Source: Isoetes taiwanensis (lineage: Eukaryota; Streptophyta; Lycopodiopsida; Isoetales; Isoetaceae). Taken from it: a stretch of 64,000 nucleotides of DNA. The notes below the pieces were generated by a model, which was given only the letters and a program-made list of their open reading frames with translations, ran no database searches and was not told the origin of the DNA. The stretch spans positions 1,180,001 through 1,244,000 of the forward strand of contig JAJEKV010000078.1 of the NCBI GenBank assembly GCA_021234155.1, in the 5' to 3' direction. Positions 37,035-48,309 of the stretch are shown here, piece after piece (position 1 is the stretch's first letter; each line of letters starts with the position of its first letter). Made by a program: the position numbers and the translations under genes.

Positions 37035-37154
37035 AAGGAATAGGTTTAATACGCTGTACGTTTTATATGGAATACGTATGAATTATATGATACGGCACAT
37101 ATTTGCCATATAAAACGTAAAAAATACGGCAAAAAAATTTCTGGCGTCGGAAGA

Positions 37155-37312
37155 TTTTCGCGTACGCGAACTTTTTTTCGCATACGCGAATGCTAAAAAC
37201 CGCGTACACAAAAGTAATTTTTTTTTCGCGTATGCGAAAAGATCAGTTTCGCGTACGCAAACTTTTTTTCATGTACGCGATTCAGTTGTTTTCGCGTATG
37301 CAAAACATTGTA
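37155..37312. repeat. Left subterminal palindrome array of the hAT element
   Basis: About seven imperfect copies of TTCGCGTACGCGAA (variants with CATACG, TATGCG, TACACA) in 160 bases, separated by T-rich spacers. Arrays like this near the ends are the usual binding sites of hAT transposases. Confidence 0.85.
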
Positions 37313-37785
37313 AAGTTCGCGTGGTCAACCAACATATAAACCAACATATATGCGTCCTGTTTGGTCTGTTTTGTGACATGTAATATTATATATAAGAAAA
37401 AAACATTGTAAACCAACATATATGCCCCCTGTTTGGTCTGTTTTGTGACATGTAATAATATATATAAGAAAAATGTGATTAGCCCTCACCTCAAACGTTG
37501 ATTGCCAGGTTGAGTCAAAATACTCCTTGGGAAACGGTTTATCTTTGAGATGTCGGTTTTGTGTCGCGGGCCTGACGTTGGATATTGGAATGTGAGATTA
37601 CTCCGTCCCAATGTTTTCCAGCCTTGGGTTTGCATCTGCTTCCTTAGAATATCCTATAGGCTCCCGTCCAACCCCCCTTGATTCTCATACGGAACGTCGA
37701 CGTAACATATGCATTGTGAGCTTGCTCCTTTGCATATATACATCTTCCTTTAGTTCGTGTAATCAAGGAGTCTGATCAACGGACA

Positions 37786-40387
37786 TTGTCAGCCAAGCTA
37801 GCAGCAATGGCGACTGGTCATGCATCTACCTCAGGAGGTGCAGGCAACGGTCATGCATCCACCTCTAGAGGTGCGAGGACTGCGAAGCACGCGGGGGCCA
37901 TGGGGATTGCACCACGCACGCGGGTCGCGTGCTCATCGGAGTTGGCGGTCAGAAAAGAGGTCCAGAATGGGATTTTGTGAAAGTCTGGCATAAATGAGTG
38001 GGAATATGTGTTTTGTGGATACTCATCGGTAAATGGTTCTGCAACAAGAATTCGAGCTCACATCTTACGTGAAAGAGATGTCGGTGTAGCGACTTGTACT
38101 GCATCTACTGACTTGTGAAAGTATGCCATTGAAAGGTTGTCTCGACTGGATGTGATACGCAAAACGAAGAATAATATGAAAAAAAGACGGGTTATAGATA
38201 CTCAAGAGCAATGCCGAGCAGAAGCAGACGAAAATAACTATACCACCCCCCCCTGTTGGGGCAGCATACCAATCAGAGGGTGGGCTAGGGTCAATAGGTA
38301 TAAGTACAGAAGAGCAGAGAATGATAGAGACAATTGAAATAGTGGAAAGACAGATGAAGCAACAGAGGGTTGATAATTGCTTAACATCAAAGCAACTGAA
38401 GAAGACGCAATTGAAGGTTGTAGAGGCATTTTTATATGCCAGGTTGTCTCCACATATTTTAGAGCACAAAGTAATGAAAGAAGCCTTCCAAGAAGTTGCC
38501 AAAGCAAGGCCGGCTTTTAGGTTGCCTTCATACAAGCATGCCAACAATAAAATGGTTGGCGAAATACACGGAAAAATGGTCGAGAGGCTGGAGATGAAGT
38601 TGTGTCGTGTTACTGAAGCCAGGTCGGCTTCACTAGTGACTGATAGTTGGAGCAATGTAAACAAGGACCATCTTATAAACTTCATGATCGTGGTATCCGG
38701 GGTAAGTATTTTTGAAAACCGTAGAAACCAAAACCGACCAAGTGATGAGGAGATTGGATTTTTTAGAAAAAGGCTGTGATAGAGAGTTTTGGATCGAAGA
38801 GAATATTTCAGATTGTAATGGATAACGCGTCTAATTGCAAGTTAGCAGGTGAATTATTGGAGTCTGAATTTCCAGGGTTGCACGTTACTAGCTGCCAATG
38901 CCATTGCCTGAACCTATTGCTCAAGGATTGGTTCTCACAGCACACGTGGTTCAAAGATCCCATTCAGAAAGCGTGTCGCCTTGTGAAATTCATCACAAAG
39001 AAGCCATCAATTTATGCCATTTACAAGTCATCGCGTCAGAAGGCCCTAACACTCATGAATCCTGGGCAAACGTGATTTGGTTCCAATTACATCTGTCTTG
39101 AAATAGTGCTTAAGTGTCGTGATTGGATTATCTCGACCTTCAATCATATAGAGTTTTTTGAATGGGAAAGAAGGCAGAAAGGGAAAAATGCTTCCAAATA
39201 CCGACAACAAGCCGCTGCCCTTCGAGAAATGCTTGGGCGGGGGACGTTTTGGAAAGGCGTAAAGAATGTTGTGAGGTGCATGCAACCTATTTGTCATGCC
39301 ATCAAAACCCTTGATTCTTCGAAGGCAAGCACTGGAAAGGTCTGGAGGTGTTGGCACTCCATTCAATCCTTCCTAGAACGTGATGGCCCCTTGACAATGC
39401 TAAGCGCGCAGCACTGCTGAGAGACTTCAATAAACGATGGAAGTCCTACAATGATCTTAATGGCGCCGCACATGCCTTAGACCCACACAACCACGATATG
39501 AACCAGCATACAGATAAAGAAGTGATGGGTTCGTTGAGAAAAATTGCAAAAATGTACTATCCCAACAGCTCGGACTACAAGCTTTTTATTGCCGAGTTAA
39601 CCAAATACCAAAACTTGAGTGGAAGATGGGCAGATGAAGAGCTTCACGACGCACTGGAGAGTCATAAGAAGGAACCAAATATAGAATCCTATGCATGGTG
39701 GCAAGCCCATGGGCAAATTACTGATACCTTGCAGGCAATTGCAATGACTATCCTCTCCTTGGTATCCTCCAATAGTGCAAGTGAGAGGAATTGGAGTGCC
39801 TATAAGTACATACACAATGTCACCCAGAATTGTTTGCTATATAAGAAGGTCGACAAACTTGTATACAACTTCTCAAACCGGGCGGCTATTGAATCGTAAT
39901 AATTGGTACATCCGCAATCGATAAGCTACGATTTACTTTCATGGATGCATTCGAAGTTGAAGAGGACAGCTTCGAAGACAGTGAGGACGAGCTGCTTGCA
40001 ATAAATGTTGCAAAGCATGTTAACGAAGACATTCAGCGTACCCACTTCATTGACGACGAAGATGATATATGCCAAGTCATATTCTCAGACGAGTCAGCCG
40101 ATAGCGAGGATACTGAGGAGTCCGATACAGAAAGGCCAGGTCCGAGCAATGCAGTTGAGGACTTGACTGGCCTACATGATCCATCGGACTCTCCAATGCC
40201 AATTACCTTGACAAACAGAGAACGTGCTAGAAGAAACATGCCTCGAGGACGTTGCATTAAGGGAAAAGGTCATAGGAGGTTGAACTTAGATCAGCAGGCA
40301 GAAGAGGATGGAACTTTGAACGATGAAACTGATGAAGATGGTGCTGCATGGAAAGATGATGTGATGAGTATCTTCAGTCTTTTGTAA
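37786..40387 (+). pseudogene. hAT transposase (decayed)
   Basis: The N-terminal part (37786-38120) contains a BED-finger-like block: WEYVFCGYSS, then GSATRIRAHIL and GVATC. The BED histidine and two cysteines are visible; the first cysteine is lost. A DUF659-like block follows (38320-38780) with SLVTDSWSNVNKDHLINFMIV, which carries the first catalytic aspartate region. Then come VMDNASNCK with CQCHCLNLLLKD (38800-38940) and the C-terminal hAT dimerisation region SSNSASERNWSAYKYIHN with KLVYNFSN (39770-39885). A separate acidic tail (39941-40387) probably ended the protein. Frames break near 38120, 38250, 38778, 39075 and 39420. The enzyme would cut and paste the element in the nucleus. Confidence 0.88.
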
Positions 40388-40632
40388 CCGTGCATGAGGA
40401 TTTTCAAACTATTGTAACCGTTCAGGCACTATTAATAAATACTAAAGTTTTTTGTTATAAGTTTTTGTCTTCTATCTGTTTTGTTACCGTGTTCTATGTA
40501 TGATAGGCCACTGTTCTATGTTTTGTTACCGTGTTATATGTATGATGGCTCTTGTCATTTTAACAATTTGTAATTTCGTTCCATGTTTCATGTATAACAA
40601 ATTTGCTGCCTTGACATCGTGGCCATCACCAT

Positions 40633-41540
40633 CACCTCAATCGACCTAAGTGCCTGGAGAAATCTCCCCCCCTCCCTCCCCATCAAGACCGGCTCGACTT
40701 CCGTTGCTGCTTACCCCTTTGCATGCCACAGAATCTTACTGATGAGAAGTAATCTATGCATGCCAAGGGGTCAAACCGCCACAGATCAATCGAGCCGATC
40801 TTGATGGAGACGAGATTTCACAAGATACACGATCCACTGTTGATGATTATGTGTCACCGTGTTCCATTGACTCCGTCGACCGTAGTGTCTTGAGAACCCT
40901 CCCTAGATCAGATTCTTCTCGACTTCCGTTGTTGCTTGCCTCTTCGCATGCCACAGAATCTTGCTGATGAGAAGTAATCTACGCATGCCAAGGGGCCAAA
41001 CAACCACGGACCAGTTGAGACGAATCTAATCCTGAAGAGGGTTCATAAGATACATGATCCACATCGTCCCATCCAATGGATAGGTAAGGCATAACTCCGG
41101 TATGCCAAATTGGCATTTGAAAGCCATCAGGACCCATAACTGTATTTATTTCTTTGGGTGGCACATGCTCAATACCCATCGGGTTTACATGGCAGCCGCC
41201 CAAAGGAATGGATACAATGACATGTGTCCTGATAGCATTCAAATGCCAATTTGGCATACCGTACTAACCGGAGTTACGCCTTACCTATCCAATGGATGGG
41301 ACGATGTTAATTCGACATAGAATTAATGGACATTTGGTTCAATATTCGACTTGAGTGCCTTGAGAACCTCACTTTGAAACCACCGCACCTTATTGACTTC
41401 CGTTATGGTTTCTCCCTTCGCGTGCTACAGAATCTTGCTCTAAAGAAATCTTTGCATGTGAAGGGTTGAAACAATCACGGATCAGTCTAGAAGATGCGGT
41501 AGTCAAGGAAGGTTCACAAGGCCCATGATCGACTTTATTG
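40633..41540. repeat. Three diverged copies of an about 190-220-base repeat
   Basis: Copies begin near 40633, 40875 and 41340. Each carries TGCATGCCACAGAATCTT-like sequence followed within about 40 bases by its partner ATGCATGCCAAGGGG, then TTCACAAGATACACGATCCA. The core of each copy can fold on itself through GCATGC. Confidence 0.75.
41061..41307. mobile_element. Fold-back (MITE-like) element, 247 bases
   Basis: ACATCGTCCCATCCAATGGA at the left end is complementary to the right end (TCCAATGGATGGGACGATGT). The arms stay matched through TAAGGC, AACTCCGG, TATGCCAAATTGGCAT and CAGGAC for about 100 bases each. No transposase is inside. The host duplication could not be fixed. Confidence 0.8.
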
Positions 41541-42847
41541 TTCATACAAAGTGGCCTATAGCATGGCAAGAACCATCACCGTCTCAAGGAATATCGAGTG
41601 AAAGCATCGCGCATTCCTAAATTTTGCTTTAACGCCTCTTTTGAACAATGGAACTTAGAATGTAAACTAAGCTACATTGCCCAAAGGGGGGAAGGGGGGG
41701 GGGGAGGGGAGGGAAAGAAAGATTGGGAAGTCTCGATGCTTTTACTCATCAATCACATGATGAATGATGAACTCCTCCACGCTTGGGCCCCTAATCCCAA
41801 TGGCATCTGTCACTTTACATCAGACCCTTCTTTTCGGTGGTCACCATGATTTTATCCGCCATGCCTTTGTTCAAAGGAAAGAAGGCCCCGACTAGAGGTC
41901 TAGATGTCAAAGGCATTATTGGTCCAAATGTTTTGATTCAGAACTCGATGATCTTCCTGTTTGAGAACTGCACCCATGAATCCGTCTCATCATCATCTCA
42001 TGAACTTCAAGCCACAGTCAGAATCGCAAGCAACCACTAGGTTGTATCATCCACGGCCACAATTAAATAGAGTACTCAGAAATCTTGTTATCTCTATCCT
42101 TGTACAGTGTACCACGACTCCGAAGGGGACACATTCTCTAATTTCAAGTCACAGTGCTACTCAAGGTTCTCTATCAATAGCAGGAGATAGGATATTTCAT
42201 GATTTGGTGCCTAACAACCGCTATACGAATGGACAAAGCTCAAGCAATACTTTGGCTTGAAATTAAGGAACGCTCTCACCTCTGATGTTATAGCAACTTG
42301 TATACGAGAACTTCCACCTCTAGAAAGAACGAGTTCTGCTCCATCTCTCATTTAGAGCCTCTCTATGTAATGTAACCTAGAAAACACTAAGCTAAATTAG
42401 CACAGAGAGTCTCTAAAAGAGAGCGAAAGCAAAGCTCGCTCTTTGTAAAGGAGGTAACAAGAATTCCGAGAAATCTACATTGTATGCCGTGGACAATACA
42501 AGTCTGGTTAGTCAACAACCACCCCAAAGGGTGTGGAGAAGCTAAATCGCACTCCAGGCTCACTCCCTTTTCAATTTTCCTATTTGACTAATCTATAGTG
42601 CCACCTAAAATGAGTGAGCAAACTCATCCTAGGGGGCACTATAGATACATCAAACAGGACAAACAAAAAAAGACTAAGCCGAGGTGAAAGAGATGGCAGT
42701 TGATCCAAGGAGTTTCAAAGTGAAAGGTTCTAGAATACCTAATGCCTGCTTTGATGCTTCCTTGGACAATGGAGTTCATTTGAAATAATATCAGACACCT
42801 TACTATCCATTCGCAAAATAATACAAGTCAAAATTTAATCTGTCTCA

Positions 42848-44293
42848 TTATACGTCACTCGACATTATTTTCATTGGTCTCTGTTGGATCAACCCAATCA
42901 CCCTGCAGCCCTGGAGGTGGAGGTAGGAACTGTTAATGTCTGGCACTACCTCTCCTTCGCGCGGCTCCTCCACTCCCCTCCACAATTCCATCTCGCGATA
43001 ACTCTCAAAAGTATGCATTTGCCCATCTCTCCTGCGAGCGACTAGTTGTGGCAAAGATGGCATGCGACCTTGCATATTTAATATGGCATATTGCAATTCA
43101 AGAAACATCCATCCGTCTTTCATTGGACAGAAGCGGCTTTGCAACATCCAACCAAGAACACATCGCATGTGCATACGATGCCCACACCCTAGAGTGTACC
43201 AGCCCACCTGTGTCAAGTTGTCTGCACACCACACGCAATGTCTATAATCCGCAGCCTTTAGCTCTTCCCAATACAAATACTGACGAGGGAGATGACTGCT
43301 CTGAAGTCACCCTAAAAGGGTCAGCAATGATCTTGTTAGGTTGTGCAAGTGATCGTTGTTTTCCCTGAGGACCGTTGCCTCTCTGTTCAATGCCGCGAGC
43401 TCCCATTTAGTGTCCTCTAATTCGGCTGCCATCTTCTCATACCCATCGGCACGGTCCTTTAAGCGAATATTCTCTTCAGAAAGGGTTAGTTTCTGACTTC
43501 TCTCATTCTCCAATTGGGTCCGGATGTCTAGAAGCCCATTCACGGCTCCAGCCGCGGCTACCCCTGCCACTTCCAAAAGTCGGATAGCGTCACCAACCAG
43601 GTACGTAATGGTGATAGGCTCACCATGCGCCCCACTCTCGCTATCTTCTGATAGCTTAATCCTCTTGGTGCTACCACTTTGCCTCCATTTTCTACTCGCA
43701 TAATTTACAGGCACTTCCTTCACAAGCTCATAGTATACTTGCTGCACAAAACTCTTACTGAACTCACTATTGTGGGGTAGGTGTCTCTTCACTTGGACAT
43801 GCCGCTCCACTGCCTTGGCTCGCACCACAGCAATCTTGCACTCAAGAGCTTTGTACTTACCCCTCCTATTGGGCCAATCTCTTTCATTCTTGTCCAAATT
43901 TGTCGTCACATCCTCGTAGTCTGCTCCATGCGGACAATAGCCTGGCCCTGTCTCGCCAGCTACATTATGCACCTCTGTGATGGTGCAATTTTCTCTCTTA
44001 GATACGTCATCCATCGCACGCAGCCTTCGTAACTCAGCCGTGCGATACTCTCTCTCCACTTGCCGAGCAGCTAACAATTCAAGCTCGTTCTCCATGCTTT
44101 GCAAGAAAGGAGAGGGGGTCCTCAAATGCGAAGGTACTGAAAAATCATGTGGAGCCGAAGGCATTCCCTGCTGCTCCGATGTGTCCACGTTGGGAGGAGA
44201 TTGGTCATGCTGTTCATGAGACATAATTATAGTGCTGACTTGTAAAGGTGTGCTTTGACTTCTTGTCTTTATAATTTTCGTTAGCTGCGACAT
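42848..44293 (-). pseudogene. Coiled-coil protein with C-terminal RING-like finger, hAT cargo (nearly intact)
   Basis: From about 44223 (MSHEQHDQ) the minus strand is open to a TGA at 43307-43309. The same frame continues after that stop to 42848. The N-terminal third is S/P/Q-rich. The middle has a helix ELELLAARQVEREYRTAELRRLRAM and a folded region with CPHGADYEDV and RKWRQSGSTKRIK. The C-terminal part is a coiled coil (RTQLENERSQKLTLSEENIRLK and more). After the stop comes CVWCADNL...LGCGHRMHMRCVLGW...CPM, a C3HC4-like RING pattern with the eighth ligand missing. A single CGA-to-TGA change would separate the two parts, so one protein of about 480 residues is likely. RING proteins are usually ubiquitin ligases; a role in transposition is inference. 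Confidence 0.65.
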
Positions 44294-44399
44294 ATAAAGA
44301 ACACAAAAAGCACACGAAAAGAAGAGCTATATACATGGACAATAATTTCTCAAATAGAATCAAACAAGCGTTAATGAATTTCTTTTGAATATTATATAT

Positions 44400-46081
44400 A
44401 AGAATGTTTGAATGTAAATTTAGGTGTCGTGTGAATAACAAAATATGCACAGGACCAGCTTGGTCTACTGTGTCGTCCCCACCATGGCCAAGCTGAAGAA
44501 TCCAATCTGATTCCAATTGTGGCCTTGTACACGGAATTGGAGAACAATGAAAACTGTTTCGCATGGTGTCAAGTAGCTGAGCCAGATCAAATTTTCGTGT
44601 CTTGTCTCTCATTGGTGACTCAACGCAATGCTTCAAATAGTCACACATTCTCCAATGCTTGCCTTGCTGCTCTAGGTTTCCGATCGAGTCCATGTAGGAG
44701 TGCTTACTAGCAAAATTAGCCAAGTAATAGACAATGTATGCTGCCTCATGCAAGTCAACCCTTGCAGCCATTATCTTTGAGCCACTACCAAAATAAAGAT
44801 CGTCGTGCATATATGGATGCCTGGCCCTTTCCATCTCAATTCTTTCCTTACCTTCGCCATCCAAACCCTTGTAATGCCACCGTTTTACCTCTACTATCTC
44901 GCCCATCAACCTAGATTCACCCGAGTCACAAATGCCAATATATACAGCCTGAGGATCCATGCATCTCTTCTCCTTTCCATACTCAAAATGGAGCACTATA
45001 TTGCCGGATGCAAGTTCATACGCAAATATCTTTCTTGATGAAGTTTTCATAGGCCGCTGCAGAATGACATAGCCAAGTCCCCAACCCTATAGAGGCATTC
45101 TTTCCTTTTATGCTCCTCAAGGTGCATCAAGTCCGTCTCAACTCTGGGGACATCTCCTAACTTCTTAAATGCAAGCTCAGCAAAAGCATTGCACCCATGA
45201 CTTGCAAAAAAGGTTGCCAACGAACCTTCATTCCAAAAAGGGAAAATTAAGCCTTGTCTTTCTAGGCCGGTTGTGCTACCAATGCAGCGTATTATACACC
45301 CATGCCTAACTTGCATTCCAGACTCCCTCATATTCTTCAACATAGCTTCCACTAACTTATTGGGATCTGTACCTGGCTATAAATTATTGTTTTGAAATTT
45401 TACACAATATAGTTCATCCTTAATAAAACTAGACCCTAAAATATTGCATTTATGCACTGTGCCATATGAACCAAAACCAATTCATTGTCTGTTTATTATC
45501 TGTGATGAATCTACTTTGGCAAACTAAGTTGTCTTAGCATCTGCTCTTCTAGGGGGTTGGTGGGCTTCTTTCTTCAACTTCCTGTTGCTCCACGCCACAT
45601 TCCACGTGATGGCTTTTTCTTTCAGGTCTAGCCTCAAGCGATGACTATTCAAATTTGCAACTTCCGTGATCATATTCCCAGTAGTGCGGCTAATATTACC
45701 CACTATGCATGTATACCTCTCTTGCTCACTCTTTTCAGGCTCTAGAGCTATCATTCGAGGCTTAAAAGCTGTCTCAGCATCTTTAACAAGCCCTGCATGG
45801 TAGTCCATCCATTCTTCTTCGTTGTTGGTAATCAATTCCAAATCCTGAGCTGAGGCATTACACAGCCGATTATACAACCAGTTCATGAATTCTGGTCGCA
45901 AAGGAGACCATCCTTGTTGTGGTCTAGTTCTTTTTCTACACGGCGGTGCAGAAGATGACTCTGGTTGTAGCTCTGTAGCCTCTGTTTGAGACACCAATGC
46001 CTCTACTGGTTGTGGCTCTATTTGAGACACTAATCCCTCTGCTGGTTGCGAGTTAACTTCTGCTCTCTCTTCTGAAGTCAT
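44400..46081 (-). pseudogene. Unrecognised multi-exon protein, hAT cargo
   Basis: Starts at 46081 (MTSEERAEV) with a Q/E/S/P-rich leader that repeats EPQPVEALVSQ-like units, then a helical domain with RPEFMNWLYNRL and EEEWMDYHAGLV, to about 45524. A second block starts after an acceptor-like TTTATAG near 45378 and reads PNKLVEAMLKNMRESGMQVRHG to about 45085. There the frame shifts by one and continues GYVILQRPMKTSSRK, YELASGNIVLHFEYG, VYIGICDSGE and LHEAAYIVYYLANF to about 44430. No known domain was recognised. A second gene of a two-gene transposon is possible. Whether it is still expressed cannot be judged. Confidence 0.5.
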
Positions 46082-47154
46082 ACTGCTTGTTTAAGGGATT
46101 GTCTAGCTAGCTAGCAACATGCAACTCCACGGCAATACGCAAATAACACCACCACCTACAAGTCAAGCAAAGATAAAACCTTCAATTTAGTGCTTAGCAA
46201 GAGCGTAAACACATCACTTTAACCAAAACAAAATGCTAATTTTAAGCCACTACGCTAAGACCCTAACATTCTATCTTACTACTAAATAAATTTTAATTGG
46301 TTGATATCTAGGTATGTGCAAAGCCAAGGATGGGGGAACACATAAAATGACCAAAACACGATTTATGATCTATAACCCAGCTACTGACAAAATGCTCCCA
46401 CTTGGAGGCTAGCAAGTTTAAAATGCATTGCACTTGACCCAGGTCGCGCTTTTTCAAAAGACAAGACCAATCGAATACCTACTAAAACATATGCCAATCC
46501 CTATATTGGTGTCGGTCTTTCATCAACAACACCATCAAGAACTAGGGTATGAATTAGTAAAACATTCTCGTAACCTTCAATAAGAGTACAATGCACACCT
46601 TTCGACACCGTGTGGCCAAAGCCAACAGCGGCATCAGGCGAGGGCTATACTTCTCAAAGAAGGAAAGACCCTAGTTGCCTTAAACTTCAGCAATGCCACC
46701 CACCCTTGGCATGGCGCAAATAAATGCGGCAACACCAGGCAAGGGACACTGCCTACGCTCTTGACAACACGAAACCCTAGGGCACTACACCTAATTGACA
46801 CTACAGTTGTCCTTTCAAAAGGGAGGGCAACGAAAATTTCCTTTTTTTCTTTTTTTTTTTAATTCTTGATTTTATTTTATTTTTATTTTTATTTTTTGTC
46901 TTAGCTTATTGTTTGCCTTTCTTTTTCTTTTTTTTCCTAAAATAGGTCAAGGTCAGCCCACAGAACAAGGCGCTCACCATCGTCACGCCTTTTGGACAGG
47001 CAGGCAACAGGCGAGGGCCTAACTGAGGACCTTATTTGACCTAGCTATCAAAAAAAAACCAAAAAACCCTAAAAACTAAGAAAAAAAATGGTTTTTGAGG
47101 GGCAGATTGGAAGGTATAGCGCAGAAGTTACCTTCTTTGCGGCACAAAAACTGA
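46082..47154. other. Non-coding right part of the hAT element
   Basis: No gene was seen. It probably contains the promoter of the minus-strand gene starting at 46081. Poly(T) runs occur at 46840-46935. Confidence 0.4.
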
Positions 47155-47159
47155 AAAAC

Positions 47160-47445
47160 CGCGTCGCGAATATATAAAAAAATTTCGCGTACGCGATTTC
47201 TTCAGTTTCGCGTACACGAAAACTTTTTCGCATACGCGAAACATCATAATTTGCGTACGCGAATGCCGTGCGGGTTTCGCATATGCGAAATATTCAGTTT
47301 CGCATACGCGAAATTTGCATACGCAAAACTGAATATAGCGCGTACGCGAAATGCAGATTTGAATTTTGCGCAGCGAAAACTAGTATTTCGCGTACGCGAA
47401 AATATTTTCGCTTACGCGATTCTGAAGGTTTTGCATACGCGAAAT
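47160..47445. repeat. Right subterminal palindrome array of the hAT element
   Basis: About twelve imperfect copies of TTCGCGTACGCGAA in under 300 bases, more than at the left end. They are followed by ACGTTAAATACGTATTTTTT and the terminal CGTACGTACAG region. Confidence 0.85.
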
Positions 47446-47563
47446 TTTTTTGTTTCGGCCGGCGACCTTAAAATACGTTAAATACGTATTTTTTTAAAGA
47501 ATATGTATTTTTTAACTTTATACGTCAGGAATTTGGATTTCGTACGTACAGAACTTATCCCTG

Positions 47564-47571
47564 CTCGAGAT
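47564..47571. repeat. hAT target-site duplication, right copy
   Basis: CTCGAGAT, identical to 37027-37034. The host reading frame continues across it as QLE-I-VDLPEE. Confidence 0.9.
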
Positions 47572-48309
47572 AGTGGATCTCCCCGAGGAAAGTACAAAGA
47601 AAAGAAAAGGAAAAGAAAATGCACCCGGGGTAGCAATAAAAGAGAAGAAACTAGATAAAACCTCTGAAAGAATGGAGGTAATAAACAAGGAAAAGTTTGT
47701 ACAAGGGGTGATATATCTTCCGGTAACTTGCATGAGGCTGTCCCCTAAAAATGAAGCTGGTGAAAGGCCACTTCAGGTTCAGAAAATCTACACAGGCCAC
47801 TTAAGGAATCTGAAAGACAGAATAAGGAGCAATCCAAATGCTCATGTGGCCCCAATAGTTGTCCTTGTTGACAGGGAGCAGTGCACAACCCCTCAAGACT
47901 ATGACAGGGAAAATGCAGATACCTACACACATTATGTCTTGGGAGGTAATCACAGCTTCATGCAAAGAAGGCAACTCTACAAAGAGAAAAAGAACCCAAG
48001 GTACCTCTCCGTCCTGTGTGTTGTTTACTGTGGTCTTACCGATGAAGAAGCAAAAATCGTTGCCAACACCCACAATGATTACAACGAGTATAAATTAAAG
48101 ATGAGCTTCGTCGACAAGATCAGATTTATGCACAGAGAGTATGTTATTTTTAAGGAAAAGTACGGTGAGGACCTGAAGAAGCCAGCGTACTCCTTGGAGC
48201 TTAAGGAGGCGTGCGCCATTGAATGTTGCCTGAAATATGACAAAGCTAACAAAAGGCAGTCACTTATTGGCCACGACAACTGGTTTCAATTGGCAGGTAT
48301 GCATATTCC

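Larger units (their letters stand above)
40388..42847. other. Non-coding centre of the hAT element with repeats
   Basis: No gene was supported. It holds three diverged copies of one repeat (40633-41540), a 247-base fold-back element (41061-41307) between copies two and three, and a G-rich run (41686-41715). A short stretch near 41600-41670 resembles one near 42710-42790, suggesting another old duplication. Confidence 0.5.
37035..47563. mobile_element. hAT superfamily DNA transposon, 10,529 bases, with cargo genes
   Basis: The right end, read inward, is CAGGGATAAGTT; the left end is AAGGAATAGGTT. These agree at 9 of 12 positions, and the right end is the classic hAT CAGGG terminus. An 8-base duplication CTCGAGAT flanks both ends. 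Near both ends are arrays of TTCGCGTACGCGAA-type palindromes. Inside are a plus-strand hAT transposase (37.8-40.4 kb), repeats and a nested fold-back element (40.6-41.5 kb), and minus-strand genes (42.8-46.1 kb). It sits in an exon of the methyltransferase gene, in the same codon register on both sides. Large cargo-bearing hAT elements exist, but I do not recognise this one. Confidence 0.88.
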
